From the NCBI GenBank assembly GCA_031976395.1, contig DALYLJ010000120.1:1-10189 (forward strand): a stretch of 10,189 nucleotides of DNA. The letters run 5' to 3'. The notes under the pieces were generated by a model that saw only the letters and a program-made list of their open reading frames with translations, did no database searches and was not told the DNA's origin. Numbering within the stretch: the first letter of the stretch is position 1; each line of letters begins with the position of its first letter. Of the stretch, positions 1 to 6,566 are shown in pieces. A program made the position numbers and the translations under genes. This DNA comes from UBA11164 sp002420085 (GTDB taxonomy: Bacteria; Pseudomonadota; Gammaproteobacteria; Xanthomonadales; Xanthomonadaceae).

Positions 1-1
1 G

Positions 2-1699
2 GAGAACCGAAGCAAGGACACCCACAACCTCGGCAAGACCACGCTTGGGCGTTTGCTTGACTTTGGCTTCCTTGCCAAGCGCGATCCCAAGTTCTTTCTT
101 TTCAAACACGTCGAATTGTTCAAGGACTTCATCTTCTTCCTAGAGATCGAGATGGAAGATGCTTCGTTCGTGACGATCCGGCGCGGTGTGGAAGAAGCCA
201 CCAAGATCAGCTTCAAGCGCCATGAGGCCGGGCATCAGGACCTGTCGGGGCTACCGCTGGTCGAATGGGATCACCAGGACATGCCCTTCGAGCGGGCGCG
301 TGACCTGTTGGATGGATTGCTTGACTGGCGCGCACTCAAGCCTTGGGCGTTCCGCAAAGGCTTGGGCTACCTGCTGCGCTCCCAGGATGATTTCCGCGAT
401 GTGTTTCATCTGCGCAAGTTCGCGGCTGCGCATTCGGATTGGAAGCCTTTCCTGGCTCACGTTCTCGGCTTTGACGCTCAACTCGTGGCGAAGCACTACG
501 AGAAGGAAGAGCAGCTTGCGGAGAAGCAGTCCACCGCGCAGACCATCAAGAACGAGCTGGGCGGATCCATTGAGGACATCAGCAAGATCGAGGGCATCCT
601 GCTGCTCAAGCAGAAAGAGGCTGAGAAAAAGCAGAAACTGCTCGACGCCTTCGACTTCCGCGCTCAGGACAAGGACAGCACCAAACAGTTGGTCGATGAC
701 ATCGACGAACGCATCGCGTCGCTCAATGCCGAACGCTACTCGCTCAACCAGAACAAGAAGAAGATCATCACGTCGCTGGAAGAGGATCAGATCCTCTTCA
801 ACCCTGACGAAGCGCAGCGCCTGTTCGAGGAAGCCGGCGTCCTGTTCAAGGGGCAGATCAAGAAAGACTTCCAGCAGTTGATTGCCTTTAATCGGGCAAT
901 TACCGCTGAGCGCCGCGGCTATCTGCAGGAAGAACGCGCAGAGGTCGAAGCTGAGCTTAAGCGCATCAATGCAGAACTGAATACCTTGGGCAAAAAACGC
1001 TCGGAAATGCTTTCATTTCTGAGTGGAACCGACATCTTTGGCAAATACAAGCAGGTCTCGGACGAGATGGTGACGCTGCGCGCTGACATCACTTCCCTGG
1101 AGCGTCAACGCGGCTTCCTGCATCGTTTGCAGGAGTTGCGAACCGAGATCAGGGCGTTGACCAAAGAGCGTGGGCATCTACAGACCCAGATCGAGGCGGA
1201 TGTCGAGAAGCAGAACTCCGATCAGAACAGTTTGTTCTCAGCAATCCGCGTGTTCTTCAGCGAGATTGTCGAAGAGGTGATCGACCGCAAGGCGCTGCTG
1301 AGTGTATCGCCGAACCAAGCGGGGCATCTGGAGTTCAGGGCGGAAATTCTTGACGAATCAGGCAACGCAACCAGCGCCGACCTTGGGCACACGTACAGGA
1401 AACTGCTGTGCATCGCCTTTGACTTGGCCATCCTGCGAGCCCACTTGGACGACAAGTTCCCGCGCTTCGTTTACCACGACGGCGTATTCGAGTCTTTGGA
1501 TGATCGCAAGAAAGAGAATCTGCTGGCGGTCATTCGTCGATATGCCGACTTGGGGCTTCAACCCATCATCACGCTGATTGACTCAGACCTGCCTTTGCGA
1601 CCTCACGACGATGAAGCTGTATTTGGCGCCGACGAGATTGTCGTGACTCTGCACGACGAGAGTGAGCAAGGGCGACTGTTCAAAATGCGCGCGTGGTGA
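2..1699 (+). CDS. DUF2326-type SMC/RecN-like coiled-coil ATPase, probable ABC-three-component system ATPase (5' end cut by window)
   Basis: The frame is open from base 2, so the TTG at 53 is not the true start. 565 residues are visible. A Walker A-like motif, DTHNLGKTT, lies at visible residues 6-14, so little more than the first strand should be missing. The N-terminal ATPase lobe is followed by a long charged region rich in E, K, Q and L, roughly residues 170-400, with coiled-coil character. The C-terminal lobe has a Walker B-like strand, FVYHDGVFES, with its Asp near residue 493. No classic LSGGQ signature is seen. This layout is that of DUF2326 proteins, which serve as ATPases in ABC-3C conflict systems alongside a middle component and a variable effector. 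Those partners are not downstream, so I infer they lie upstream. No stop or frameshift is seen. The DUF2326 call is fairly sure; the defence role is inference. Confidence 0.8.
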   Translation, partial: ENRSKDTHNLGKTTLGRLLDFGFLAKRDPKFFLFKHVELFKDFIFFLEIEMEDASFVTIRRGVEEATKISFKRHEAGHQDLSGLPLVEWDHQDMPFERARDLLDGLLDWRALKPWAFRKGLGYLLRSQDDFRDVFHLRKFAAAHSDWKPFLAHVLGFDAQLVAKHYEKEEQLAEKQSTAQTIKNELGGSIEDISKIEGILLLKQKEAEKKQKLLDAFDFRAQDKDSTKQLVDDIDERIASLNAERYSLNQNKKKIITSLEEDQILFNPDEAQRLFEEAGVLFKGQIKKDFQQLIAFNRAITAERRGYLQEERAEVEAELKRINAELNTLGKKRSEMLSFLSGTDIFGKYKQVSDEMVTLRADITSLERQRGFLHRLQELRTEIRALTKERGHLQTQIEADVEKQNSDQNSLFSAIRVFFSEIVEEVIDRKALLSVSPNQAGHLEFRAEILDESGNATSADLGHTYRKLLCIAFDLAILRAHLDDKFPRFVYHDGVFESLDDRKKENLLAVIRRYADLGLQPIITLIDSDLPLRPHDDEAVFGADEIVVTLHDESEQGRLFKMRAW

Positions 1700-1712
1700 C
1701 TTCGAGGTGACG

Positions 1713-1943
1713 ATGAGAAGCAAACCCCATGACGAGGCGATGGCCGAGCTGTACCGCAGCGATCCGGCGTTTGCGCTCGAAGTCATCAACGGCACTCTGG
1801 CAGACGGCAACCGGGCCGAACTGCTCACCGTGCTGCACCACATGGCGCAGGCGTTCGGCGGCGTGCCGGCCATTCTCAAGGCAATGGGACTGCGGCTGGC
1901 CGTGCAGCCGATGCCATCGTCGCCCCCTGTCCACGCAGCGTGA
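1713..1943 (+). pseudogene. Orphan HigA-type antidote remnant lacking its helix-turn-helix
   Basis: ATG 1713 is chosen because GAGG (1704-1707) sits five bases upstream, just past the stop of the ATPase gene. A longer in-frame start at 1662 would overlap that gene and lacks this signal. The 76-residue product begins with a segment typical of addiction-module antidote proteins (HDEAMAELYRSDPAFALEV), then a helix AELLTVLHHMAQAFGGV, then AILKAMGLRLAVQP. In family members as I remember them, about 30 residues including the HTH recognition helix and a YRTLSP-type turn lie between the second and third segments. Here they join directly at residues 51-53, which suggests an in-frame deletion. No HigB/RelE-type toxin gene is next to it, although toxin and antidote genes are normally adjacent. 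It probably no longer binds DNA. The family call is moderately sure; the deletion is inferred from memory of the family. Confidence 0.6.
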
Positions 1944-1949
1944 TGCCCA

Positions 1950-2890
1950 ATGCCTATGGCGAGTACCGTTCATCCGATCCACTTTGAAGACTACAGCGGC
2001 GTTCAGTTTGAGCGCCTCGTCTTTGCCTACCACGTGCGTGCTGGCTGGCAGGAACTGATCTGGCATGGCCAATCGGGCGGCGACCAGGGGCGAGACGTCT
2101 CCGGGGTCGAGGAGTTCGACGAGCTGCCTGCGCGCAAGACAATCATCCAGTGTGCCAACCGCGACACGCTGACGTTGGCGAAGGCGCGCGCCGATATGGA
2201 AAAGGCTGTCGCGATTGCCGGAGGCAAGCCGGATACCTTCAAGTTCGTCTGCCGCAGTGCTGTCTCCGACGCTAGCCGAACACGGATCGCCGACGCCGCT
2301 GGGCGCTCGGCGTCGAGCATGTGACGATCTGGTCCAGCGTCGAGTTTGAGGAGAACCTGCGCCTGCGTGGCGAATACCTCTTGCATCGCTTCGTTCGGGG
2401 CGTCGAATTCCCCGAAGCCGAAGCGGAGATCCGCAAGTTCGTTGACGACCTCCCCGACCTGTCCGACGCCGATGCGCTGGGCCTGATGGCTGCGGTGTTC
2501 GGCCGGCCGGCCTTTCGCACGCCGTTCCAGCAGGAGAGTTCGCTTCCAGCTTTCCAACAAGCCGTCGAGGACACCATCGGCGCCCTCAACCCCGGCGTTT
2601 GGCGAACCCGCGAAGGCACGGAAATCAGGCGCATCCCCTCGATCCATCACATCCGGGACCAGCGCGTTCGCACGGTGCTGGCGCAGGTCGTGCGCCAGGT
2701 CGATGAATAGCGCCGCATCTTCGTCTCGCGCCTTCGGGAAGGCGAGATTCGCCACTGTGGATGCGGCAGTAAGGACTGCCCCACGTACATTCTCAGCGAT
2801 CGTGTCGCCTATGAAATGGATGCAGCCCGCGACCGAATCTTCACCACGTTTCGCTCGGTGCATGCGCCGTTCGATGTTGCCCTTCGATAG
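1950..2890 (+). pseudogene. Broken restriction-endonuclease-like gene (one frameshift, one amber stop)
   Basis: The N-terminal part (ATG 1950 or 1956) reads to about 2298 and carries FEDYSGVQFERLVFAY, then GGDQGRDVSGVEEF (residues 43-56) and TIIQCANR (64-71). This order resembles a PD-(D/E)XK-type core, but the expected catalytic Lys after Gln is not evident. The protein continues one frame back, at ALGVEHVTIWSSVEFEENLR, from about 2303. A one-base loss near 2298-2302 explains this; unshifted, the frame stops at 2324. The second part runs to an in-frame TAG at 2708-2710, and coding character continues directly after it (RRIFVSRLREGEIRHCGCG) to a TAG at 2888-2890. The tail has a C-x-C-x4-C cluster that may bind metal. 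The intact protein would have been about 310 residues. The two lesions make a functional product unlikely. The exact family is not recognised, and nuclease is a cautious inference. Confidence 0.6.
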
Positions 2891-2907
2891 ACACGGAAGC
2901 ATCGGTC

Positions 2908-3576
2908 ATGGCTGCGTGCATCGTCCCTTTTAGCTCACAGCACCTTGAAGCCGCCTGCCGTGTTCTTGCCGACACCGAGCGTGGCCTGAGTGGCACGCAG
3001 ATCGCGCGGCTGCTTCAAGAGATGGAGGTTGCCGACCCATCGCCGGGCATGACGAAGTGGAAGCGATTGTTCAACGCGCTCGCCGAGGTACAGAACAAGC
3101 ACCAGATCGGCAATCACCTCATCATGTTCATCAACCGCGCGATGAACCCGGTGAACTACGCGCGAGATCCTGGGACGTTCGCCTGGCGGCGCGATGAACT
3201 CAATGTCGTGCTGGCCTTCTCGGGCTTCTATGTCCGCGACGTCGGCCAGGTGGGATATGCCGATAAAGCGACGACGCTGGATGCTGCCCGCGCACGCGCA
3301 GGCCGCCTCAAGGCTGCGCTCGAAAGCCACGTCGTGCATGCTGAGGTCTTGAACTACTGCCGCGCCGAGCTGCTGGACGAGAACTACTTTCACGCAGTCT
3401 TCGAGGCCAGCAAGGGTGCTGCCGAACGAATTCGCACGCTGTCGGGCTTGACCGGCGACGTTGCTGAGCTGGTGAACAGGGCGTTCGCTGGTCAGCAGCC
3501 GATGCTGGTCTTGGGCCCACTGAGCACCGAATCCGAAAAGAGCGAGCAGAGTGTCGAGATGACCCTTTGCCTGTGA
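2908..3576 (+). CDS. TIGR02391 (Ymh-like) family protein, C-terminally truncated
   Basis: ATG 2908 has GGAAG (2895-2899) eight bases upstream and lies 17 bases after the stop of the broken nuclease-like gene. The 222-residue product has an N-terminal helical domain and then the TIGR02391 block: LLDENYFHAVFEASKGAAER near residues 153-172, followed by IRTLSGLTGDVAELVNRAFAGQQPMLVLGPLSTESEKSEQ. Family members normally continue with a GF..LLKG..G..RNP.AHE..I.W stretch and a final helix ending in HR.LD. None of that is found here in any frame. The last eight residues (SVEMTLCL) look like out-of-frame read-through past a deletion junction near 3550. TIGR02391 proteins have no settled function and are common in phage and defence islands. 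The family call is good; truncation is inferred from the usual length of about 260 residues. Confidence 0.65.
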   Translation: MAACIVPFSSQHLEAACRVLADTERGLSGTQIARLLQEMEVADPSPGMTKWKRLFNALAEVQNKHQIGNHLIMFINRAMNPVNYARDPGTFAWRRDELNVVLAFSGFYVRDVGQVGYADKATTLDAARARAGRLKAALESHVVHAEVLNYCRAELLDENYFHAVFEASKGAAERIRTLSGLTGDVAELVNRAFAGQQPMLVLGPLSTESEKSEQSVEMTLCL

Positions 3577-3810
3577 AAGTCGGCCTCGACCGCTACGCCG
3601 CGCTGTACGCGCAAACGAATGGCGAACAGTCGATGCCCAGAAGTTGATCCCGCACATGCTGGAGGCGTTCATGGCGAGGGGGCGGGGATTCAGGAAGGGC
3701 ACGGCGACCCGGAGCGCGCCATGGAAGCCGACATGATGGCGTCGATCAAACGCCTCTTGGGCTATGATCGTGCGACAAGCCCGCCGTTCCTCGGCAATCC
3801 AGCACGACAC
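3558..3810 (+). pseudogene. Protein-like fragments in three successive frames (gene remnant)
   Basis: Directly after the TIGR02391 junction, protein-like sequence moves through three frames. First DDPLPVKVGLDRYAALYAQT (from 3558) runs to a TGA at 3645-3647. One frame back, VDAQKLIPHMLEAFMARGRG starts at 3629 and runs to a TGA at 3734-3736. One frame further back, GDPERAMEADMMASIKRLLG starts near 3705 and fades after about 3790. Read end to end these look like one alpha-helical protein interrupted by two single-base losses. I do not recognise the family. The overlapping 78-residue ORF beginning with ATG 3619 would use only the last fragment and looks artificial at its start. Confidence 0.35.
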
Positions 3811-3877
3811 AGTGCGATGCGGCTTTCTCTCCCGACGCTCTTATGTGGCTGCTAGCCCACCAAGCCGCAGTCCTGCA

Positions 3878-4057
3878 ATGCGGCCCCAAAAAGAGCTAAC
3901 CTACTGTCCCATATACGGTTTCAAGCCTTGCGTGATTTGCACGAAAGACTTGACACCAGATCTTTTTTGGTGCGCCCGGCACGAGTACACGCCTGGGTTC
4001 GCCATGTGCCAGGAAGCCAAGCGCAGCCGGCGTAGTGACCGGCGTAGTGAGACGTAG
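3878..4057 (+). CDS. Small Cys-rich ORF (59 residues), possibly a remnant
   Basis: From ATG 3878 the ORF encodes MRPQKELTYCPIYGFKPC, then VICTKDLTPDLFWCARHEY, and ends in a basic Arg/Lys/Ser tail. Five Cys and one His are spaced C-x8-C-x2-C-x10-C-x2-H plus a further Cys, which could form a small zinc site. There is no convincing Shine-Dalgarno sequence before ATG 3878. The frame is open further upstream, to 3764, but that stretch is not protein-like. The local composition is less GC-rich than the genes to the right. The 12-bp tandem repeat at 4027-4050 encodes part of the tail. I recognise no family. It may be a fragment of a larger decayed gene, or non-coding. Confidence 0.25.
   Translation: MRPQKELTYCPIYGFKPCVICTKDLTPDLFWCARHEYTPGFAMCQEAKRSRRSDRRSET
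4027..4050 (+). repeat. Perfect 12-bp tandem duplication at the block boundary
   Basis: CCGGCGTAGTGA occurs twice without a gap (4027-4038 and 4039-4050), and the bases after it (gacgtaggg) resemble it weakly. It lies where moderately GC-rich, decayed sequence gives way to the high-GC block. It could be a slippage duplication or the scar of an insertion or excision. No integrase gene or tRNA is nearby to show that it is an attachment site. Confidence 0.7.
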
Positions 4058-4092
4058 GGCGCAAGACCCGAGTTCCAGACCGAATGGAACGC

Positions 4093-4098
4093 TACACT
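4093..4098 (+). promoter_or_regulatory. Candidate -10 element for the dehydratase gene
   Basis: TACACT matches TATAAT at four of six positions and ends six bases before ATG 4105, the spacing expected if transcription starts at that ATG. No good -35 hexamer is seen; bases around 4069-4078 match only weakly. No Shine-Dalgarno sequence precedes ATG 4084, 4105 or 4111. Confidence 0.3.
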
Positions 4099-4104
4099 GC
4101 TGTG

Positions 4105-5082
4105 ATGACCATGGAACCAGTACGCTCATCGTTCGCCAGCGCCGCGCCCGAATCGGCCGACATACATGCCGCCGCCGCGCGGATCGCGGGCTTGGCGCAG
4201 GTCACACCGGTGCTGCGCTCGCACTCGCTCGATGCGATCGCGGGCTGTGAGCTGCATTTCAAGTGCGAGAACTTCCAGCGGGTCGGTGCCTTCAAGTTTC
4301 GCGGTGCCGCCAACGCCGTGTTCTCGTTGGATGCCGAGACCGCCGCCCGTGGTGTGGTGACCCAGAGTTCGGGCAATCATGGTGCGGCAGTCGCCCTGGC
4401 CTGCCGCCTGCGTGGCATTCCGGCACATGTGGTGGTGCCCGGCAATGCTCCGCAGATCAAGCTGGCCGCGATCCGCGATTTCGGTGCGCGCATCCATCCA
4501 TGCGAGGTCGCCCAGGCCGATCGCGACCGGGTGTGTGCCCAGGTGCTGGCCGAGACCGGTGGCCATCTCGTCCATCCCTACAATGACAGCCGGGTGATCG
4601 CCGGTCAGGCCACGGCAGCCCTCGAACTGCTGCACGCGGTGCCGGGCCTGGATGCCCTGATCACGCCGGTCAGCGGTGGCGGCCTGTTGTCCGGAACTTG
4701 CCTGGCCGCGCATGCGATCGCTCCCGGCATCGCCTGCTTCGGGGCGGAGCCAGCCGGTGCCTGCGATGCTCATGATTCGCTGGTGTCCGGTCAGCGGGTG
4801 GTGGGACGGCGCGCCGATACCCTGTGCGATGGCTTGCGCGCTGAACTCGGACCGCTCACCTTCGATATTCTCCGACAACACCTCGAAGCCATCCTGGTGG
4901 TCGAGGACGCCGCCACGGTTGCTGCCATGCGCCTGATCTGGGAGCGATTGAAGATCGTCGTCGAGGCCAGTGCCGCGATCGCGCTGGCAGCGATCCTGGC
5001 GCAGCCGCATCGGTTCGCCGGCCGCCGGGTCGGGGTCGTGCTGTCGGGCGGCAATGTCGATCTCGACGCCGTGCCCTGGTAG
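4105..5082 (+). CDS. PLP-dependent threonine/serine dehydratase-like enzyme (fold type II)
   Basis: The 325-residue product belongs to the threonine ammonia-lyase/serine racemase group, cytosolic enzymes that deaminate Thr or Ser to 2-oxobutyrate or pyruvate using pyridoxal phosphate. Counting from ATG 4105, the Schiff-base lysine is K64 in GAFKFRGA. SSGNHG is at about 88-93, the glycine loop SGGGLLSG that binds the phosphate at about 191-198, a Lys-Ile-Val-Val-Glu-Ala-Ser segment near 284-290, and SGGN near 315-318. There is no C-terminal ACT domain, so it resembles the short catabolic or racemase type rather than feedback-regulated biosynthetic IlvA. ATG 4105 is preferred over 4084 because it sits six bases after a -10-like element; 4111 is also possible. 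Serine racemase or 3-hydroxyaspartate ammonia-lyase cannot be excluded. It is the first gene of the high-GC block. Confidence 0.85.
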   Translation: MTMEPVRSSFASAAPESADIHAAAARIAGLAQVTPVLRSHSLDAIAGCELHFKCENFQRVGAFKFRGAANAVFSLDAETAARGVVTQSSGNHGAAVALACRLRGIPAHVVVPGNAPQIKLAAIRDFGARIHPCEVAQADRDRVCAQVLAETGGHLVHPYNDSRVIAGQATAALELLHAVPGLDALITPVSGGGLLSGTCLAAHAIAPGIACFGAEPAGACDAHDSLVSGQRVVGRRADTLCDGLRAELGPLTFDILRQHLEAILVVEDAATVAAMRLIWERLKIVVEASAAIALAAILAQPHRFAGRRVGVVLSGGNVDLDAVPW

Positions 5083-5091
5083 GCAGGCGGT

Positions 5092-5123
5092 GTGACGGTG
5101 CGGCCGGCACCGGTCGCTGTCAC
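5092..5123 (+). terminator. Candidate hairpin after the dehydratase gene, without U-tract
   Basis: GTGAC (5092-5096) pairs with GTCAC (5119-5123), and directly inside them GGTGC (5097-5101) pairs with GCACC (5107-5111) around a GGCCG loop. Seven unpaired bases (5112-5118) bulge on the 3' side. It starts ten bases after the stop codon. There is no run of T afterwards, so intrinsic termination is uncertain. Its 3' arm overlaps the proposed -35 of the next gene. Confidence 0.35.
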
Positions 5124-5146
5124 CGAGGGTCGTGGCCGGCTATGAT
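5117..5146 (+). promoter_or_regulatory. Candidate promoter of the DUF2868-DUF3482 operon
   Basis: CTGTCA (5117-5122) matches the -35 consensus at four of six positions. It is followed by an 18-base spacer and TATGAT (5141-5146), which matches the -10 consensus at five of six. The predicted transcript start falls on or next to ATG 5154, seven bases after the -10, which would make the mRNA leaderless. The in-frame ATG at 5142 lies inside the -10 and is therefore an unlikely start. Confidence 0.45.
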
Positions 5147-5153
5147 CCGGGCG

Positions 5154-6566
5154 ATGCCTGTCCAGGATGCTGCCACCCTCGGTTTCCTCGCGCGCTGGCG
5201 TGCCGAAGCGATCCGGCTGCGTGAAGCCAGCGGTGTCCTCGACGACAGTGCGGCCAATGCCGCCGCGCGCACCGTCGAAGGCGATGCCGAGCACCGCATC
5301 CTGGTTCGCGCCGCCCGGCTCGCTGCCGATTCGGGTGATCCGGCGAGCGAGAGTCTGGTTCGGCTGCGCCTGCTCGCCGTGGTCGGGATCGTGCTGGCGG
5401 CCGTGACCGGCTTCGGCAGCATCGCTTCGGTGCTCGGTTTTGCCAGTCAGACCGTCAATGTGGTCTGGGCATTGGTCGCCCTGCTGGCTCTGCCGAGCCT
5501 GCTGCTGCTGTTGTGGCTGACCGGTCTGTTCGGAGCGGGCCTGTTCGCCACCGGCTCCGGGCGCGGTGCCGGCCTGGGTGCCGGCCTCGGCCGTCTGAGT
5601 CTGGCGCTGGCACAGCGCTTCCGACCGGATTCCGACCCGACCCTCGCTATGCGCGCCCTGTATCGACTGGTCGTCCGGGCCGGTGCCTTGCCCTGGCTGC
5701 TCGGTGCGATCAGCCACGCCTTCTGGGCGATCGCCCTGACCATCGCCCTGTTGACCCTGAGCCTGGCCCTCAGTGTCTGGCGCTATGGCTTCGTCTGGCA
5801 GACCACCATCCTGCCGGCCGATACCTTCGTAGTCCTGGTCGAAACGGTCGGTTGGCTGCCGGCACGGCTGGGTGTGGCCATTCCCGATCCCGAGTTGATC
5901 CGTGCCAGTGGCGAGACCGCCGTTTCCGATCCGTCGGCCCGCCGTGCCTGGTCGGCCTGGCTCGCCTCGGCCGTGCTGCTGTACGGCGGATTGCCCAGGG
6001 TAATCCTGCTGGTGATATGTGGCTGGCAGGTTCGGCGCCGGCTGAATCGGCTGCGGCTGGACCTCGATGATCCCTACCATGTTATGCTCGCCGCACGCTT
6101 GGCGCCGGCCAGCGAACGCCTCGGGATCCGCGATCCGGAGCGGCTCGGCTATCGGGCGCCGCGCCTGGCGACTGGGCGTGCCGATGCGAATGGTCCGCCG
6201 ATCCTGATCAGCCTGGAATGCGATCTTCCATCGGACTGGCAGTCGGAGCGCAGTGAGACCGTCGATGCGGTCCGAATCGACGATCGCCACTCGCGGCAGG
6301 CGATCCTGACCCGGATGGCAGCCGAGCCACCGAGCCGGCTGTTGCTGGTGTGTGGACCGAACCTGTCGCCCGATCGGGGTGCCGCCGAAACGATCACCGA
6401 ACTCTCACGCTTCGCCGGCCAGACCCGACTCGCCCTGCCGGAAGCCGGCGATCCGGCTCGTCAGGCGGCCTGGCTGGATCTGTTTGAGACCCTCGGCCTG
6501 GCGCCGGACCACCTGCACCGACGACCCGGTGCGGCCCTGACGTGGCTATACGGTGCGCAGCGATGA
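5154..6566 (+). CDS. DUF2868 family inner-membrane protein
   Basis: The 470-residue product has an N-terminal helical cytosolic stretch (1-68) rich in Arg and Glu. Hydrophobic segments follow at about 72-93 and 103-132, then 178-208 and 268-290, so probably four membrane helices in two pairs. A Gly-rich linker (132-146) leads into a soluble segment. The C-terminal part (about 295-470) is soluble, with an alternating strand/helix pattern including PPILISLECDLPS and SRLLLVCGP. This matches DUF2868 proteins, whose biochemical function is not established. The next gene overlaps it by four bases and encodes a DUF3482 GTPase, the usual neighbour of DUF2868. I infer that the two act together at the membrane. 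ATG 5154 is chosen over 5142 because of the promoter position. No Shine-Dalgarno sequence is present. Confidence 0.75.
   Translation: MPVQDAATLGFLARWRAEAIRLREASGVLDDSAANAAARTVEGDAEHRILVRAARLAADSGDPASESLVRLRLLAVVGIVLAAVTGFGSIASVLGFASQTVNVVWALVALLALPSLLLLLWLTGLFGAGLFATGSGRGAGLGAGLGRLSLALAQRFRPDSDPTLAMRALYRLVVRAGALPWLLGAISHAFWAIALTIALLTLSLALSVWRYGFVWQTTILPADTFVVLVETVGWLPARLGVAIPDPELIRASGETAVSDPSARRAWSAWLASAVLLYGGLPRVILLVICGWQVRRRLNRLRLDLDDPYHVMLAARLAPASERLGIRDPERLGYRAPRLATGRADANGPPILISLECDLPSDWQSERSETVDAVRIDDRHSRQAILTRMAAEPPSRLLLVCGPNLSPDRGAAETITELSRFAGQTRLALPEAGDPARQAAWLDLFETLGLAPDHLHRRPGAALTWLYGAQR

Noticed and set aside
2285..2330. Programmed -1 ribosomal frameshift in the nuclease-like gene
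   Set aside because: There is no X-XXY-YYZ slippery heptamer at the frame change, and a second lesion (amber 2708) in the same gene argues for decay.
2708..2710. Amber codon read as an amino acid (pyrrolysine-like recoding)
   Set aside because: Other genes here show no such codon, the same gene also carries a frameshift and ends at another TAG, and no pyl gene is in view.
2027..2902. Long minus-strand ORF (291 residues) opposite the broken nuclease-like gene
   Set aside because: Its protein is low-complexity Arg/Ala-rich shadow sequence, while the + strand pieces are protein-like and continuous across their lesions.
2935..3810. Minus-strand ORF of 291 residues
   Set aside because: It is antisense to the TIGR02391 gene and shows no recognisable motif; high GC keeps the opposite frame open.
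3864..3884. Inverted repeat GCCGCA/TGCGGC followed by an A-rich run
   Set aside because: The 6-bp stem with a nine-base loop has no T-run and no clear gene ends just before it, so chance is likely.
3950..3980. Perfect TTGACA at 3950-3955 as a promoter
   Set aside because: No -10-like hexamer occurs 16-18 bases downstream; the sequence there is GC-rich.
4791..6290. Minus-strand ORF of 499 residues, very rich in Gln, Gly and Arg
   Set aside because: It is a mirror frame of the dehydratase and DUF2868 genes; its Gln/Gly-rich composition is typical of antisense reading of GC-rich hydrophobic genes.
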